NCBI GenBank assembly: GCA_022567305.1
Contig: JADFHF010000021.1
Coordinates: 1-61,815, forward strand
From: Bacteroidota bacterium
GTDB taxonomy: Bacteria; Bacteroidota; Rhodothermia; Rhodothermales; UBA10348
Length of the DNA: 61,815 nt
Direction: 5' to 3'
Program-made: the position numbers and the translations under genes
Shown: in pieces, positions 45,578-55,270 of the stretch
Position numbering within the stretch: the first letter of the stretch is position 1
How the letters are laid out: every line of letters begins with the position of its first letter
The notes under the pieces: model-generated
Seen by the model: the letters and a program-made list of their open reading frames with translations, nothing else
Databases searched by the model: none
What the model was told of the DNA's origin: nothing

Positions 45578-47537
45578 CGACGGCAAGCACGGTGTGAGGT
45601 CAATCTTTGCATTCGCACTTTTGTTGGGATTCGTGAGTCCCTCCAATAGTCAGGTCATCGACTCGCTTTATTCTGAAAACGGTCGCGAACCCATTGCAAC
45701 TGATTCGCTACTCCGACCCGGCTTCCTCCAGGTAGATTCCGGCCTCGAAACGGATATCGGACGACCCTCCAGGCGGGTAGAACTTGATCTACCGGCTCTT
45801 TTAAGCACTCTTCCCGGTATGATGGCTTATTCATTCGGAACTCCTGGATGGCCCAGCTCAATAAGTCCATTTGGACTCGATCCAAATCAAGTTGATTTGC
45901 AGCTCGACGGTATTCGGTTGAACGATTTGATTTCGGGAAGGCCCCGATTTGACCTACTGCCCTACGTGTTGCTCGAAAGTGTGAGAACGCGCTCAGACCC
46001 AAGCACCCGTCCGTTCGGCGTACTAACCCAATCCGGAGCCTTTTCGTCTGCTTCTCCAAAGACCGATATCAGGTATAGATCGACGAACACGGGTCTCCAA
46101 TCAATAGGCGTCGTCCATGCCCAGTCCAGACGTGTTTCAATCTTTCGACCCGAGGATCGACTCAACATCGTAATTGGATATGCCGGCGCAGCTGCGGATG
46201 GAGAATATCCGGGAAGTCGCCTTGAGCGAGCCCGGCAACTCATGTCGCGGATCCGACTTGAAAGCGGCTCATGGACAATCGAAATCTTTGAACTGTATAA
46301 TCGCCGAAAGGTCGGTGCACATGGCGGAGTGATCCCTCTGACGGGTCGCCCCTACTCGTCCATATATCAGCGCCTGGGAGCCACGGTCACTCATTCAGAG
46401 GCGAAACGGACCACCATTCGAAATGATCTCTCAATTCGATTTAGGACTCTGATCCGGGAGTCTCCTTTCACCTTTTCAGGATTCTGGTCAACCCAAACAC
46501 TGCAATACAAAGCGGACTCAGATACTGTACTAGCGAGTGTCGGCCGCCTTGGGGTATCAGCCGTTCACAAAATTTCTGGTAATCAAAACAGTCTCCGCTT
46601 CTCGGCCACGGCATGGCAAGATCATTTTCGACATGGAAACGCGTTTATCGATGGCTTTGACAAAGGTCGATCGTTCGTGGAGTTCGTGGTAGGCGGCTCG
46701 TCCGCTTTTGGTTCCGTTTTGGCGAGTGGGTCAGTCGGTATTCATGCCGACGACGGCTATACATTTGCTTCGGCTTCCATAGGCTTCACTCATAGATATA
46801 TCTCACTCTCGGTGAGTACGTCTGGGACGCGCTCAACGTGGATGGAAGACTGGGGATTCGGTACACGAACAACGCCCTTGGAGAAGCGACCTGGATCGAG
46901 GGTTGATCGTCTTAGACTTGATCTTCATCACAAGATTGGTGACCTACGTCTGGGTGCCTCTCTGTTCTATTTATCAGAAACTGGAAAGTTTACATGGATG
47001 CGCGATGGTCTGAATGGCCAGATACTTGGCCAGACCAATCCGGACGCTTTGACCCATACAGGAGCAGCGCTGGAGATCTCATACCGAAACGACGAAGAAA
47101 GAGGCGTTTACACCCTGCTTCGACCCGCATTCATTCGGGCATCGTCGTCTCGGGATTCGGAGCTGGGAAGACTGCAATCCTCAGCCGTTCCAGAATTCTG
47201 GATCAACGGAAGACTCGGAATGAGGGCATTGCTATTCCGAGGCGACCTTGACGTTGATTTGTCGGTTCGCGCCTATTTCTGGGAATCGATGGTCGGAAGG
47301 CGACTCGACACTCGTTCAGGTTTGCTGGTGCTTCCGTCGGACGATAGTCAGGTCGTACCCTCGTCTACGATGGTGGATGTAGTCGCTGAGGCGGGCGTCC
47401 GCACCGCCACGATTTTTCTTGCGTACGAGAATATATTCAGTGGGACGAATGCGCTCGTAGGAAACCTCCTGGTGCCGGACTACCCCCTGCCCGCTAAGCG
47501 CTTTCGATTCGGCGTGTTTTGGCCAATTACTGACTAA
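45558..47537 (+). CDS. TonB-dependent receptor-like outer-membrane protein
   Basis: A signal-like segment (RSIFAFALLLGFVSPSNSQ) precedes a plug-like region (about 70-150, LPGMMAYSFGT, VDLQLDGIRLND, PYVLLESVRT). A large beta-rich region of alternating hydrophobic/aromatic strands follows, ending FRFGVFWPITD, as expected of a barrel of about 500 residues. It lacks an obvious carboxypeptidase-like domain and a strong TonB box, so transport of a ligand is an inference. The start is TTG at 45558 or GTG at 45594; neither has a clear ribosome site. Confidence 0.6.
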   Translation: MDFFRSNDGKHGVRSIFAFALLLGFVSPSNSQVIDSLYSENGREPIATDSLLRPGFLQVDSGLETDIGRPSRRVELDLPALLSTLPGMMAYSFGTPGWPSSISPFGLDPNQVDLQLDGIRLNDLISGRPRFDLLPYVLLESVRTRSDPSTRPFGVLTQSGAFSSASPKTDIRYRSTNTGLQSIGVVHAQSRRVSIFRPEDRLNIVIGYAGAAADGEYPGSRLERARQLMSRIRLESGSWTIEIFELYNRRKVGAHGGVIPLTGRPYSSIYQRLGATVTHSEAKRTTIRNDLSIRFRTLIRESPFTFSGFWSTQTLQYKADSDTVLASVGRLGVSAVHKISGNQNSLRFSATAWQDHFRHGNAFIDGFDKGRSFVEFVVGGSSAFGSVLASGSVGIHADDGYTFASASIGFTHRYISLSVSTSGTRSTWMEDWGFGTRTTPLEKRPGSRVDRLRLDLHHKIGDLRLGASLFYLSETGKFTWMRDGLNGQILGQTNPDALTHTGAALEISYRNDEERGVYTLLRPAFIRASSSRDSELGRLQSSAVPEFWINGRLGMRALLFRGDLDVDLSVRAYFWESMVGRRLDTRSGLLVLPSDDSQVVPSSTMVDVVAEAGVRTATIFLAYENIFSGTNALVGNLLVPDYPLPAKRFRFGVFWPITD

Positions 47538-47567
47538 AACGTACCTTATTGGTCCCTCGAGGGCCGA

Positions 47568-48482
47568 ATGATAACCTTTTTGGGATTCTGCGTATACGAG
47601 GTTTGCTATTTCAAAATCAGACTGAGCTGGCCTAGAAGAGAAGTGAATTCCCCGTCGGACTATGAACGCAAGGCGCTTGATGAAATCAGTGCGTGGCGTA
47701 ATCCTCCACGAACCTGGTATAGCTCGGCGAAAGAAAAGGCTGAAATGGCCTGGAACGATGTCACCGACGTTGTACGGCGAGTTCCGGGTGTTGAGTGGAC
47801 CATGGACAATGTAGTTGCTGGTCTTCTGAATCTCACCAACGAGATTACCCAGGATTCCGTGTGGACAGATGCAGTCTTCAAACAGTTCAATGACGCCGGT
47901 CATCGCGTTGAAACTCACACGGATATCCACGGCCTGGATTTAGAAGAAGTCGACAAGATCTCCGCCGGCCTCGGAAAAAAATACACGGCTCTGGCTGCGG
48001 CGGAGGGAGCAGCGACCGGTCTCGCCGGGGCAGCCGGCATCGTACCCGATCTCATTGCTCTCGTCTCGATTAATCTTCGTGCGGCAGGCGAATACGCCAC
48101 CTATTGTGGCTTCGAAATTGCTAATCCTGAGGAGCGACTTTATGCTCTGGAACTGCTCGATCAAATCGCACGGCCCAGTACAAAAGCCAAAGATTTCACG
48201 TTTGCTCCGGCGGTTAGAACGGCTACGCGCGTTGCTCGAAATCAGAGCGCACAGGCCCTGGAACAGATGGGGCTGATGAACGCCATTGAGCGCGCAGCTC
48301 GCGCCCTCGGCATGAAGCTTACGGGTGCCAAGCTAGCTCAAGTGATCCCCGTCACAGGTGCTTTAATAGCCGGTGGATTCAATGCATACTATACGTCGAA
48401 AGTGTGTCGGGTCGCTCGTTTCCTGTATCGTGAACGATTTTTGATGCAGAAGTATGGAAGCGATGTCGTGGGTACTGCCTAG
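47568..48482 (+). CDS. EcsC family protein
   Basis: The 304-residue product has the EcsC core: YERKALDEISAW near the N-terminus, GLGKKYTALAAAEGAATGLAG, PDLIALVSINLRAAGEYATYCGF and VIPVTGALIAGGFNAYYTSKV. EcsC was first seen with an ABC exporter in Bacillus, but the protein's role is undefined. An internal GTG at 47643 (SPSDYERK after it) preceded by AGAAGAGA may be the true start, since family members begin close to the YERKAL motif. Confidence 0.8.
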   Translation: MITFLGFCVYEVCYFKIRLSWPRREVNSPSDYERKALDEISAWRNPPRTWYSSAKEKAEMAWNDVTDVVRRVPGVEWTMDNVVAGLLNLTNEITQDSVWTDAVFKQFNDAGHRVETHTDIHGLDLEEVDKISAGLGKKYTALAAAEGAATGLAGAAGIVPDLIALVSINLRAAGEYATYCGFEIANPEERLYALELLDQIARPSTKAKDFTFAPAVRTATRVARNQSAQALEQMGLMNAIERAARALGMKLTGAKLAQVIPVTGALIAGGFNAYYTSKVCRVARFLYRERFLMQKYGSDVVGTA

Positions 48483-48939
48483 GCGAGTGAACCCTAGAGC
48501 TTTCAGAAGTGACCAACAGATTCAGAATACTCAGATTTTGCTCCTCGTCGTAGGAAAACACGGGCAACAAACTGGCGAGGTTCTGCACGAAAATGCGTTT
48601 CCCCTCATGCGCTCTCTGAAAAAGACACCGAAGTACGGTTTTCAGGAAAGAATTTAGCAGCGTCCGAGAGGAAATCGGACAGTATCACTCGAGTTCTGTC
48701 CTATTCCAGCTTCGGAAATGAATTCTCCGTTTTGCGATCAACCATCGTTCTGTGAGTCTTCCCGAGAATTGCTGCCAAAAAAGAGGTTGGACCCCTCCCT
48801 TGAATCATGATTCGGGGTCATTCTGTTGGCATTTGTTTGTTTAAGGTTTTACGGAAAGCGTGCGATATATGTACCACGACGGCCTCGTTCTGGCGCGTTT
48901 CAAACGGTGTTCTGTATTACAGTCAGGTTGGATTCGGCG
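48483..48939 (+). other. Structured intergenic region upstream of clpX
   Basis: No convincing gene lies in these 457 bases. Two mutually exclusive hairpins occur at 48662-48701: GTCCGA pairs with TCGGAC (62-67 with 75-80), while GGACAG (77-82) can instead pair with CTGTCC (96-101). A perfect 12-base palindrome GAATCATGATTC is at 48802-48813, flanked by ACCCC and GGGGT arms, 127 bases before the clpX ATG. These may be leader or operator elements. Confidence 0.4.
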
Positions 48940-50211
48940 ATGAGTGATCTACGTGATGAAGATGTAATCCGGTGTTCTTTCTGCGGCCGTACCGCGCACG
49001 AAGTAACCTCTATGGTTGCTGGACCGGAGGTCTACATATGTGATCGATGCATCAACGATGCTTCCGGAATCGTCCATAGTGATCTTTCCGGGGTCCAGCA
49101 GCCTGCAGCAGCACAAACCCAGACGACTAGTCCGCTACGACGTCTCGCTCCCACAGAGATCAAGCAGGCCCTGGACGAATACGTTATTGACCAGGACCAT
49201 GCAAAAAAGGCGCTCTCCGTTGCCGTTTACAATCACTACAAAAGAATCGATGCTCATGAGTTCGTAAGCGAATACAGCGATGTCGAGCTTGAGAAATCGA
49301 ACATCCTTTTAATCGGACCGACGGGTACGGGTAAGACTCTTCTTGCAAGAACACTCGCTCGAATTCTCGACGTTCCGTTCTCAATCTCCGACGCAACTGC
49401 ACTCACCGAAGCAGGATACGTTGGAGAAGATGTCGAGAGCATCCTCGCTCACCTCCTCCACGCTGCCGACTTTAATGTAGAACGGGCCGAACGCGGCATC
49501 ATTTATATTGATGAAGTGGACAAGGTGGCTCGGAAGTCCGACAATGCATCGATTACGAGAGATGTTTCAGGCGAAGGGGTTCAACAGGCGCTGCTCAAAA
49601 TCCTTGAGGGCACCATAGCCGGTGTGCCTCCAAAAGGTGGACGTAAACATCCTGAACAAAGCCTGATCAACATCGACACGTCGAACATTCTGTTCATTTG
49701 TGGTGGAGCTTTCGACGGGCTAAACGATATCATTGCCCATCGACTTTCCACAAACACCATCGGATTTATGGCGGATTTAAGGGATAATATTGAGAAGAAT
49801 GACCCCACTATTTTCCAGCATGTTGAGCCAGATGACCTTTTACGATTTGGGCTCATTCCGGAGCTTATTGGACGCCTACCCGTCATTTCGGCTCTCAACA
49901 AGTTGTCCCGCGGCGCGATGCGGAATATTCTTCTTAAACCCAAGAACGCCCTACTCAAGCAGTATCAGAAGTTATTTGCGATGGACGGGATCGACCTAAT
50001 TTTCGAAGAGGATGCCATTGTCTCCATCGTCGATAAGGCCCATCAACTCGGAACTGGAGCACGCGGCCTTCGAGCAGTTCTAGAAGAAACCATGCTCGAT
50101 ATCATGTTTAAGATCCATTCATTGTCGGACGTCGCCGCGTGTCGTATTACGCGAGAAACCGTTCTTCACCCATCAGAACCCATCTTCGAACTTAGAAAGG
50201 CATCTGCCTAA
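48940..50211 (+). CDS. clpX: ATP-dependent Clp protease ATP-binding subunit ClpX
   Basis: The start is the ATG at 48940 ([12 protein letters not shown]), which places the C4 zinc finger at C12, C15, C34 and C37. The AAA+ core has Walker A ([14 protein letters not shown]), Walker B ([14 protein letters not shown]), the pore loop ([11 protein letters not shown]), the RKH-type loop (KGGRKHPEQ) and sensor 2 ([13 protein letters not shown]). The IGF loop for ClpP docking is seen as NTIGFMAD. No clpP is adjacent. The reading frame is open further upstream but lacks family similarity there. Confidence 0.97.
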   Translation: MSDLRDEDVIRCSFCGRTAHEVTSMVAGPEVYICDRCINDASGIVHSDLSGVQQPAAAQTQTTSPLRRLAPTEIKQALDEYVIDQDHAKKALSVAVYNHYKRIDAHEFVSEYSDVELEKSNILLIGPTGTGKTLLARTLARILDVPFSISDATALTEAGYVGEDVESILAHLLHAADFNVERAERGIIYIDEVDKVARKSDNASITRDVSGEGVQQALLKILEGTIAGVPPKGGRKHPEQSLINIDTSNILFICGGAFDGLNDIIAHRLSTNTIGFMADLRDNIEKNDPTIFQHVEPDDLLRFGLIPELIGRLPVISALNKLSRGAMRNILLKPKNALLKQYQKLFAMDGIDLIFEEDAIVSIVDKAHQLGTGARGLRAVLEETMLDIMFKIHSLSDVAACRITRETVLHPSEPIFELRKASA

Positions 50212-50389
50212 AACGGACGCTCCCCAGGCCTCGATACCACCCGACACCCGCGGAAGCCCAAGCACGGCTTTTCGTACCTTTCGCATGTTGCCGTATAGAC
50301 GACATGGGTTCGAAACCGGAGGCTCTTGAAACAGCCCAAGGATCGACGGCGACTCTCGCGCGACTTTAACGACCTGCACTTCCTTCTGT

Positions 50390-51297
50390 ATGCTTCTCGG
50401 TAATTACGCGTCCATACCCCGGTATTACGCGAGCGGGATTTATCGGGAATTGCACAAAAAAACATATTTCTCTGGGCGCAAGCCATTGCTTTCAAGGTAC
50501 TCGTCACCTTTATACCCCTGATCGTTCTAGGCACGGGATTGGTCGCTCAAACCATCCAACCTGAACATCCTTCTGCTCTCATCGGCCTCATCATCCAAAC
50601 GTTTTTTCCGGAATACCAACGCGGAGAACTCGTTCAGTTTTTGGAGCAACTCCAGCAGGCGTCTGGCACCATTACGCTCATAGGGATAGTCAGCCTTACG
50701 GTTACAGCGAAAACGCTTTTTGCGACGCTTCGGGCTGTGCTCTCAAACATCTTTCGTGAAGAGTGGCACGATCACCGAACGCCACTCCGCGCATACATTT
50801 TCGATTTACGAATGGCCTTTCAGGTGGGGGCATTTTTCGTTCTTTCTATCGCTATAACGTTATTCGTTCAAAGCCTGAATGCGTCTGCTATTGAAATGCT
50901 GTCAGAAATGGGATATGAAAACACGTGGTTTAGCGACGGGCTCCACGGTGTGTTTCGATGGTTTGCGTGGCTTTTTCCCCTTTTCCTGAACGCCGTCATG
51001 TTCTTTCAACTCATTTATTTCACACCGATTCCGAAACCGCCCGCGCGGAGCGCATGGGTGGGAGCCATTGTGGCCGCATGTCTTTGGGAACTAGCCAAGG
51101 TGCCATTTACCATGTACGTGGCTCGCCTAGCCACATTTCAGGATACCTGGATAGCCGCCTTTGGAAGTACCTTTGTTCTAATCCTGGCTCTTGTGCTCTG
51201 GGCATATTATTCAGGAATCGTCCTGAACGTGGGATCGATCGCGACACTCTTGCATGAGCGAAAACATCGCTACGACGCTGAAGCAGCCCCAGCCTAA
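50390..51297 (+). CDS. YihY/BrkB family membrane protein with a frameshift at an A7 run
   Basis: From TTG 50539 the ORF is clear, but family similarity continues upstream in the same frame (IFLWAQAIAFKVLVTFIPL) without any start codon. In the other frame an ATG at 50390 reads MLLGNYASIPRYYASGIYRE to LHKK and reaches a seven-A run (50456-50462). A minus-one shift there joins the two pieces into a full N-terminus typical of YihY. Six membrane helices and the conserved FxxLYFTPIPKP-like loop and WELAK motif follow. A sequencing error in the homopolymer, a true lesion, or transcriptional slippage could explain it. Confidence 0.65.
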
Positions 51298-51380
51298 CCG
51301 CTGATGATGTGTTACTCCTTCCTTACGGCCCGATCATCTGGTATGGATCGTTGGACGCGGTCCACTGTTAGTTGCCTGAC

Positions 51381-52514
51381 ATGATGAAATTTGAGCTTGA
51401 GCATACAGACTCGTCGTCACAGGCGCGTGCGGGTACCATCGAGACCGATCACGGTCTGATCAAGACTCCTGTTTTTATGCCTGTAGGGACCGCAGGCACC
51501 GTAAGAGCAGTCTGGCCTTCAGAGCTGGAGTCGGTCATTGGATCCCAGATTATTCTTGGCAATACATATCACCTTTATCTCCGACCCGGCACGGAAGTCC
51601 TCCAGAAGGCAGGAGGGTTACATCCGTTCATGCAGTGGAAAGGGCCCATCCTCACAGATTCGGGCGGATATCAAGTTTTCTCGCTGGCGTCCCGGTGCAC
51701 TCTCTCAGAGGAAGGTGCAGAATTTCAGAGTCACCTCGATGGCTCAACACATCAGTTCACACCTGAATCGGTTATCGACATCCAGCGCGCAATTGGTTCG
51801 GATATCATGATGGTGTTGGATGAATGCCCTGCCGGAGATGTAACGAAAAATTATGCAGCCTCATCGATCAAGCTCACACTCAGATGGGCAGCGCGGTGTA
51901 AAAAACGCGCGGAGGAAACGAATTCGATCTACGACCATCATCAAGCACTGTTTGGGATTGTTCAAGGGGTTGTCTACCCCGACCTTCGTCGAGACTCTGC
52001 TCGAGCACTGGTCGATCTGGACTTTCCCGGATATGCCATAGGTGGTCTTTCGGTTGGCGAACGGGCTGATGAAATGTACGTGATGGTCGAAGTCGTGAAC
52101 GAAGTCCTCCCTCCGGACAAACCGCGATACCTCATGGGTGTCGGAACGCCGGCAAACCTCGTAGAGAACGTCGCTCGTGGAGTCGACATGTTCGACTGTG
52201 TGATGCCGACTCGAAATGGTCGGAATGGCATGCTTTTCACCACCGAGGGTATTATTAATATCCGAAATCGAAAGTGGCGAGATGATCATTCACCCGTCGA
52301 TCCGGACCTCAGCGGAGATGCATCTCAAAATTTTTCGAAAGCTTATCTTCGTCATCTCTTCATCTCTGGTGAACTACTTGGCCTACAAATAGCATCCGTT
52401 CATAATTTGACTTTCTACACATGGCTCATGGCCGAGGCGCGACGCGCTGTACTTGAGGATAGATACGATGCCTGGAAGCGGGGTATTCGCTCTAAAATAG
52501 ATCGACGTCTCTAG
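51381..52514 (+). CDS. tgt: Queuine tRNA-ribosyltransferase (TGT), zinc-site cysteines missing
   Basis: The 377-residue product swaps guanine at position 34 of certain tRNAs for preQ1. Substrate and catalytic blocks are intact: LTDSGGYQVFSLA, DECPAGD, and the nucleophile Asp in GVDMFDCVMPTRNGRNG. Two features are odd. The usual CxCxxC zinc motif before the AYLRHL helix is replaced by DLSGDASQNFSKAYLRHL (about residues 306-325), with no Cys at all, although the later His (SVHNLTFY) remains. The usual GIVQGG is GIVQGVV. The start is ATG 51381; the frame is open from a TTG nine bases earlier. Confidence 0.93.
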   Translation: MMKFELEHTDSSSQARAGTIETDHGLIKTPVFMPVGTAGTVRAVWPSELESVIGSQIILGNTYHLYLRPGTEVLQKAGGLHPFMQWKGPILTDSGGYQVFSLASRCTLSEEGAEFQSHLDGSTHQFTPESVIDIQRAIGSDIMMVLDECPAGDVTKNYAASSIKLTLRWAARCKKRAEETNSIYDHHQALFGIVQGVVYPDLRRDSARALVDLDFPGYAIGGLSVGERADEMYVMVEVVNEVLPPDKPRYLMGVGTPANLVENVARGVDMFDCVMPTRNGRNGMLFTTEGIINIRNRKWRDDHSPVDPDLSGDASQNFSKAYLRHLFISGELLGLQIASVHNLTFYTWLMAEARRAVLEDRYDAWKRGIRSKIDRRL

Positions 52515-52582
52515 GGGTAATGGACGAACTCTCAGCATACGCAAACGTATGATTCTGACCCGTAGCCCAAAGTCTACACGGC

Positions 52583-53818
52583 ATGGCCAGAACGTTTAAT
52601 CTTCCTTCTTTTTACCAGTCCTCAGTGGTGAGTCGGATCAAGGAGATTCGAAATCAATCGGACCCACTTAAACGAGATCTCTCGCCTTCGTTACTCGATT
52701 TTGGCCCTGTTCGATTCCACTTAGCGCGCCACTTTGGCTTTTGCTACGGCGTAGAAAACGCGATTGAAATTGCCTACCGGGCACTGGATGAACATCCGGA
52801 CAAACGTATTTTCTTACTCTCTGAGATGATCCACAATCAGCGAGTGAATGATGACCTAAAGGAACGAGGCATGACGTTCCTTCGAACCACGACTGGAAAG
52901 CAGCTTTTTCCGCTTGCCGAACTGAACGCAGACGACATTGTGATTATTCCAGCATTCGGGACCACCCTTGAAATTGAGGAAGAACTGATTCAGAAGGGAC
53001 TCGACGTGCGTACGTACGATGCTACATGCCCCTTTGTTGAGAAGGTTTGGCGTCGAAGTAGTCAAATTGGTCAGAGTAATTACACGGTTGTTATACACGG
53101 AAAGCGATATCACGAGGAAACTCAAGCTACCTTTTCACATGCAGAAAAGACGGCGCCAGTGATTGTCGTTCGAGATCTAGGAGAAGCGCAAATCTTGTCG
53201 CGGTTTATTACCGGCGAAATCAGCGTTGCTCAGTTTCACAGCGCTTTCGAGGATCGGTATTCCGTGGAATTCGATCCTGAAAAAGATTTAGTTCGTATCG
53301 GGGTTGTTAATCAAACAACGATGCTGGCAACAGAAACCAAGGCCATCGCGGAATTACTGAAAACTGCGATAGTTGACCGATACGGAACAGAACAATTGGG
53401 CGAACATTTTGCCGATACGAGCGATACGCTTTGCTACGCGACCAACGAGAATCAGGATGCCACCCGCGCACTCGTCGAGGAAGAAGCTGACGTTGCCATC
53501 ATCGTTGGCGGAATAAATTCGTCGAATACGAGTCACTTGGTTGAGATTTGCGAAGACCGGTTGCCCTCCTATTTCATCAGCAGCGCCGACCAGATCGCCG
53601 GATCGTCAAACATTAAGCATTTTAGTTTGCTCACGAAAAGGCTGACTCAGACTGACAATTGGTTGGATTATGGAACACCGGTAAAGGTCTTGCTAACCGC
53701 CGGCGCATCATGCCCGGACATTATTCTTGAGGAAGTTATCGCGAAAATCACGTCCTGCTTTGACGGAATTCGAACCAACGACGATGTGATTTCTACTTTT
53801 TCCGAACCCATCACATGA
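52583..53818 (+). CDS. ispH: 4-hydroxy-3-methylbut-2-enyl diphosphate reductase (long form)
   Basis: The last MEP-pathway enzyme, giving IPP and DMAPP, with a 4Fe-4S cluster held by three Cys: FGFCYGVENA, DATCPFVEKVW and TAGASCPDI. At 411 residues it is longer than the proteobacterial form (about 315). An N-terminal extension and an insertion before IGVVNQTTML match the cyanobacterial/plant-like long form. It lies 68 bases after tgt on the same strand. Confidence 0.95.
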   Translation: MARTFNLPSFYQSSVVSRIKEIRNQSDPLKRDLSPSLLDFGPVRFHLARHFGFCYGVENAIEIAYRALDEHPDKRIFLLSEMIHNQRVNDDLKERGMTFLRTTTGKQLFPLAELNADDIVIIPAFGTTLEIEEELIQKGLDVRTYDATCPFVEKVWRRSSQIGQSNYTVVIHGKRYHEETQATFSHAEKTAPVIVVRDLGEAQILSRFITGEISVAQFHSAFEDRYSVEFDPEKDLVRIGVVNQTTMLATETKAIAELLKTAIVDRYGTEQLGEHFADTSDTLCYATNENQDATRALVEEEADVAIIVGGINSSNTSHLVEICEDRLPSYFISSADQIAGSSNIKHFSLLTKRLTQTDNWLDYGTPVKVLLTAGASCPDIILEEVIAKITSCFDGIRTNDDVISTFSEPIT

Positions 53819-53889
53819 TCACGTATTATTTTGCGTTCGCAGACGCCGAATTCACTCATCTGATCTTGATCACTATCGCGCTTTAGTAT

Positions 53890-54624
53890 ATGGCTTGGTA
53901 TGAACAGTGGTTCAGTAGAGACGAATATGAGATCGTCTACAGAGACCGAAACGAAGAAGAAGCCGTCAGCCTCGTCGACTTGATTGAACGAACCGTGGAG
54001 CTAACTGCAGGTTCAGAACTCCTGGATGTCGGGTGCGGTCGTGGTCGACACGCCATCGAGTTTGCGAAGAGAGGCCTTCAGGTAACCGGGCTTGATCTAT
54101 CTGAACGCTCTCTTGAAATTGCCAGAGAAAATGCTGCTGAAGAAAACCTTAACATCACCTTTATTGCCGGCGACATGCGAAACCCCGTTGGACAAAATCG
54201 CTTTGACGGAGTCGTTAATTTGTTCACAGCCTTCGGATATTTCGAAGAGTGGGACGATCACCAAAAGGCGGTTGACGCCATGGCTTTAGCGGTAAAACCT
54301 GGCGGTTTTGTCGTCCAGGATTTTTTGAATCGAGCCGCTGTTGAGTCGAACCTCATTCCATCTGACACCCGAACGATCGGAGACGTCGTGATCGATCAGC
54401 GGCGATGGGTTGAGGAAGGTCGGATTCTAAAAGAGATCGTCTTTTCGAGTGAAGGCGGCTCTCATACTTTTTTTGAATCTGTAGCGCTCCTGGAACGATC
54501 AGATTTTGAATCGCTTTATGAGAGCGCCGGTCTGGAATTGGAGACAATATTCGGAGACTACTCAGGGGCCCCGTATGATGATGAATCCCCCAGAATGATT
54601 TTATTTAGTCGAAAAAAGGACTAG
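53890..54624 (+). CDS. SAM-dependent class I methyltransferase
   Basis: A 244-residue Rossmann-fold methyltransferase: ELLDVGCGRGRHAIEFAKRG (motif I), VTGLDLSERSLEIA, FIAGDMRNP, DGVVNLFTAFGYF and a C-terminal beta region. The WYEQWFSRDEYEIVYRDRNEEEA start is common in a conserved bacterial subfamily of unknown substrate. It is followed closely by two lipoprotein genes. Confidence 0.85.
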   Translation: MAWYEQWFSRDEYEIVYRDRNEEEAVSLVDLIERTVELTAGSELLDVGCGRGRHAIEFAKRGLQVTGLDLSERSLEIARENAAEENLNITFIAGDMRNPVGQNRFDGVVNLFTAFGYFEEWDDHQKAVDAMALAVKPGGFVVQDFLNRAAVESNLIPSDTRTIGDVVIDQRRWVEEGRILKEIVFSSEGGSHTFFESVALLERSDFESLYESAGLELETIFGDYSGAPYDDESPRMILFSRKKD

Positions 54625-54647
54625 CCTCTACATGGACCATTGATCAG

Positions 54648-55223
54648 ATGTCACGGCTTTTCGGGTCAATATTGTCGGTTCTTGCTACGAGTGTCCTTCT
54701 TGCGGGCTGCTCCCTCTTTTCGACCCGGACACCCGATGAACCCGTTACAGATGCTGGCACCTTTTCACAGCCGGATACTCCTGAACAGGTCATCGATAAC
54801 ATTATCGCTGCTGTCGGTGAAATGAACGCCCTCAACTATAGGAGGTCTCTGAAGGACGATCTTCTTTTTCATCCTACGGCCAGTGCAGAGGCCCGCGAAT
54901 CCGTGTTTGCCAACTGGGGACGCGCCCAAGAGGATCAATATTTCACTGCCGCCGCCGCCGCTGCGCGCTTAAACACAGGGCATAGTCTCGTACTGAACGA
55001 TCGCTCCTTTACAATCATATCGGATACGGAGTATTTATTGGATGCGACGTATGTACTCACCATCAATCACAGTCGCCCGGATGCGCCGTCGGAGGTTCAG
55101 GGCAGGCTCCAGTGGCTCGTCGAACAGAGTTCGAACGGGCTTTGGGACTTGAAGGAATGGACGGATCAGGAACTGGGTGGAAAGACATCTTGGAGTGACC
55201 TAAAGGCCGAATTTCTAAAGTAG
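54648..55223 (+). CDS. Lipoprotein of unknown function (NTF2-like?)
   Basis: A 191-residue product with a clear lipobox (SVLLAGCSLF, Cys21). The mature part TPEQVIDNIIAAVGEMNALNY...W...LQWLVEQSSNGLWDLKEWTDQ resembles the SnoaL/NTF2-like arrangement (helix, strands, WxLxxW). It is probably a paralogue of the next gene, with the same size and ending; function is not predictable. Confidence 0.65.
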   Translation: MSRLFGSILSVLATSVLLAGCSLFSTRTPDEPVTDAGTFSQPDTPEQVIDNIIAAVGEMNALNYRRSLKDDLLFHPTASAEARESVFANWGRAQEDQYFTAAAAAARLNTGHSLVLNDRSFTIISDTEYLLDATYVLTINHSRPDAPSEVQGRLQWLVEQSSNGLWDLKEWTDQELGGKTSWSDLKAEFLK

Positions 55224-55270
55224 GCTGTCTAAAGTAGCCTGATGGCCCGTCGAACGATTAATTTGCCCGA

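Noticed and set aside
48454-48657. A 67-codon ORF in the clpX upstream region
   Set aside because: It overlaps the end of the EcsC gene in another frame and shows no motif or ribosome site.
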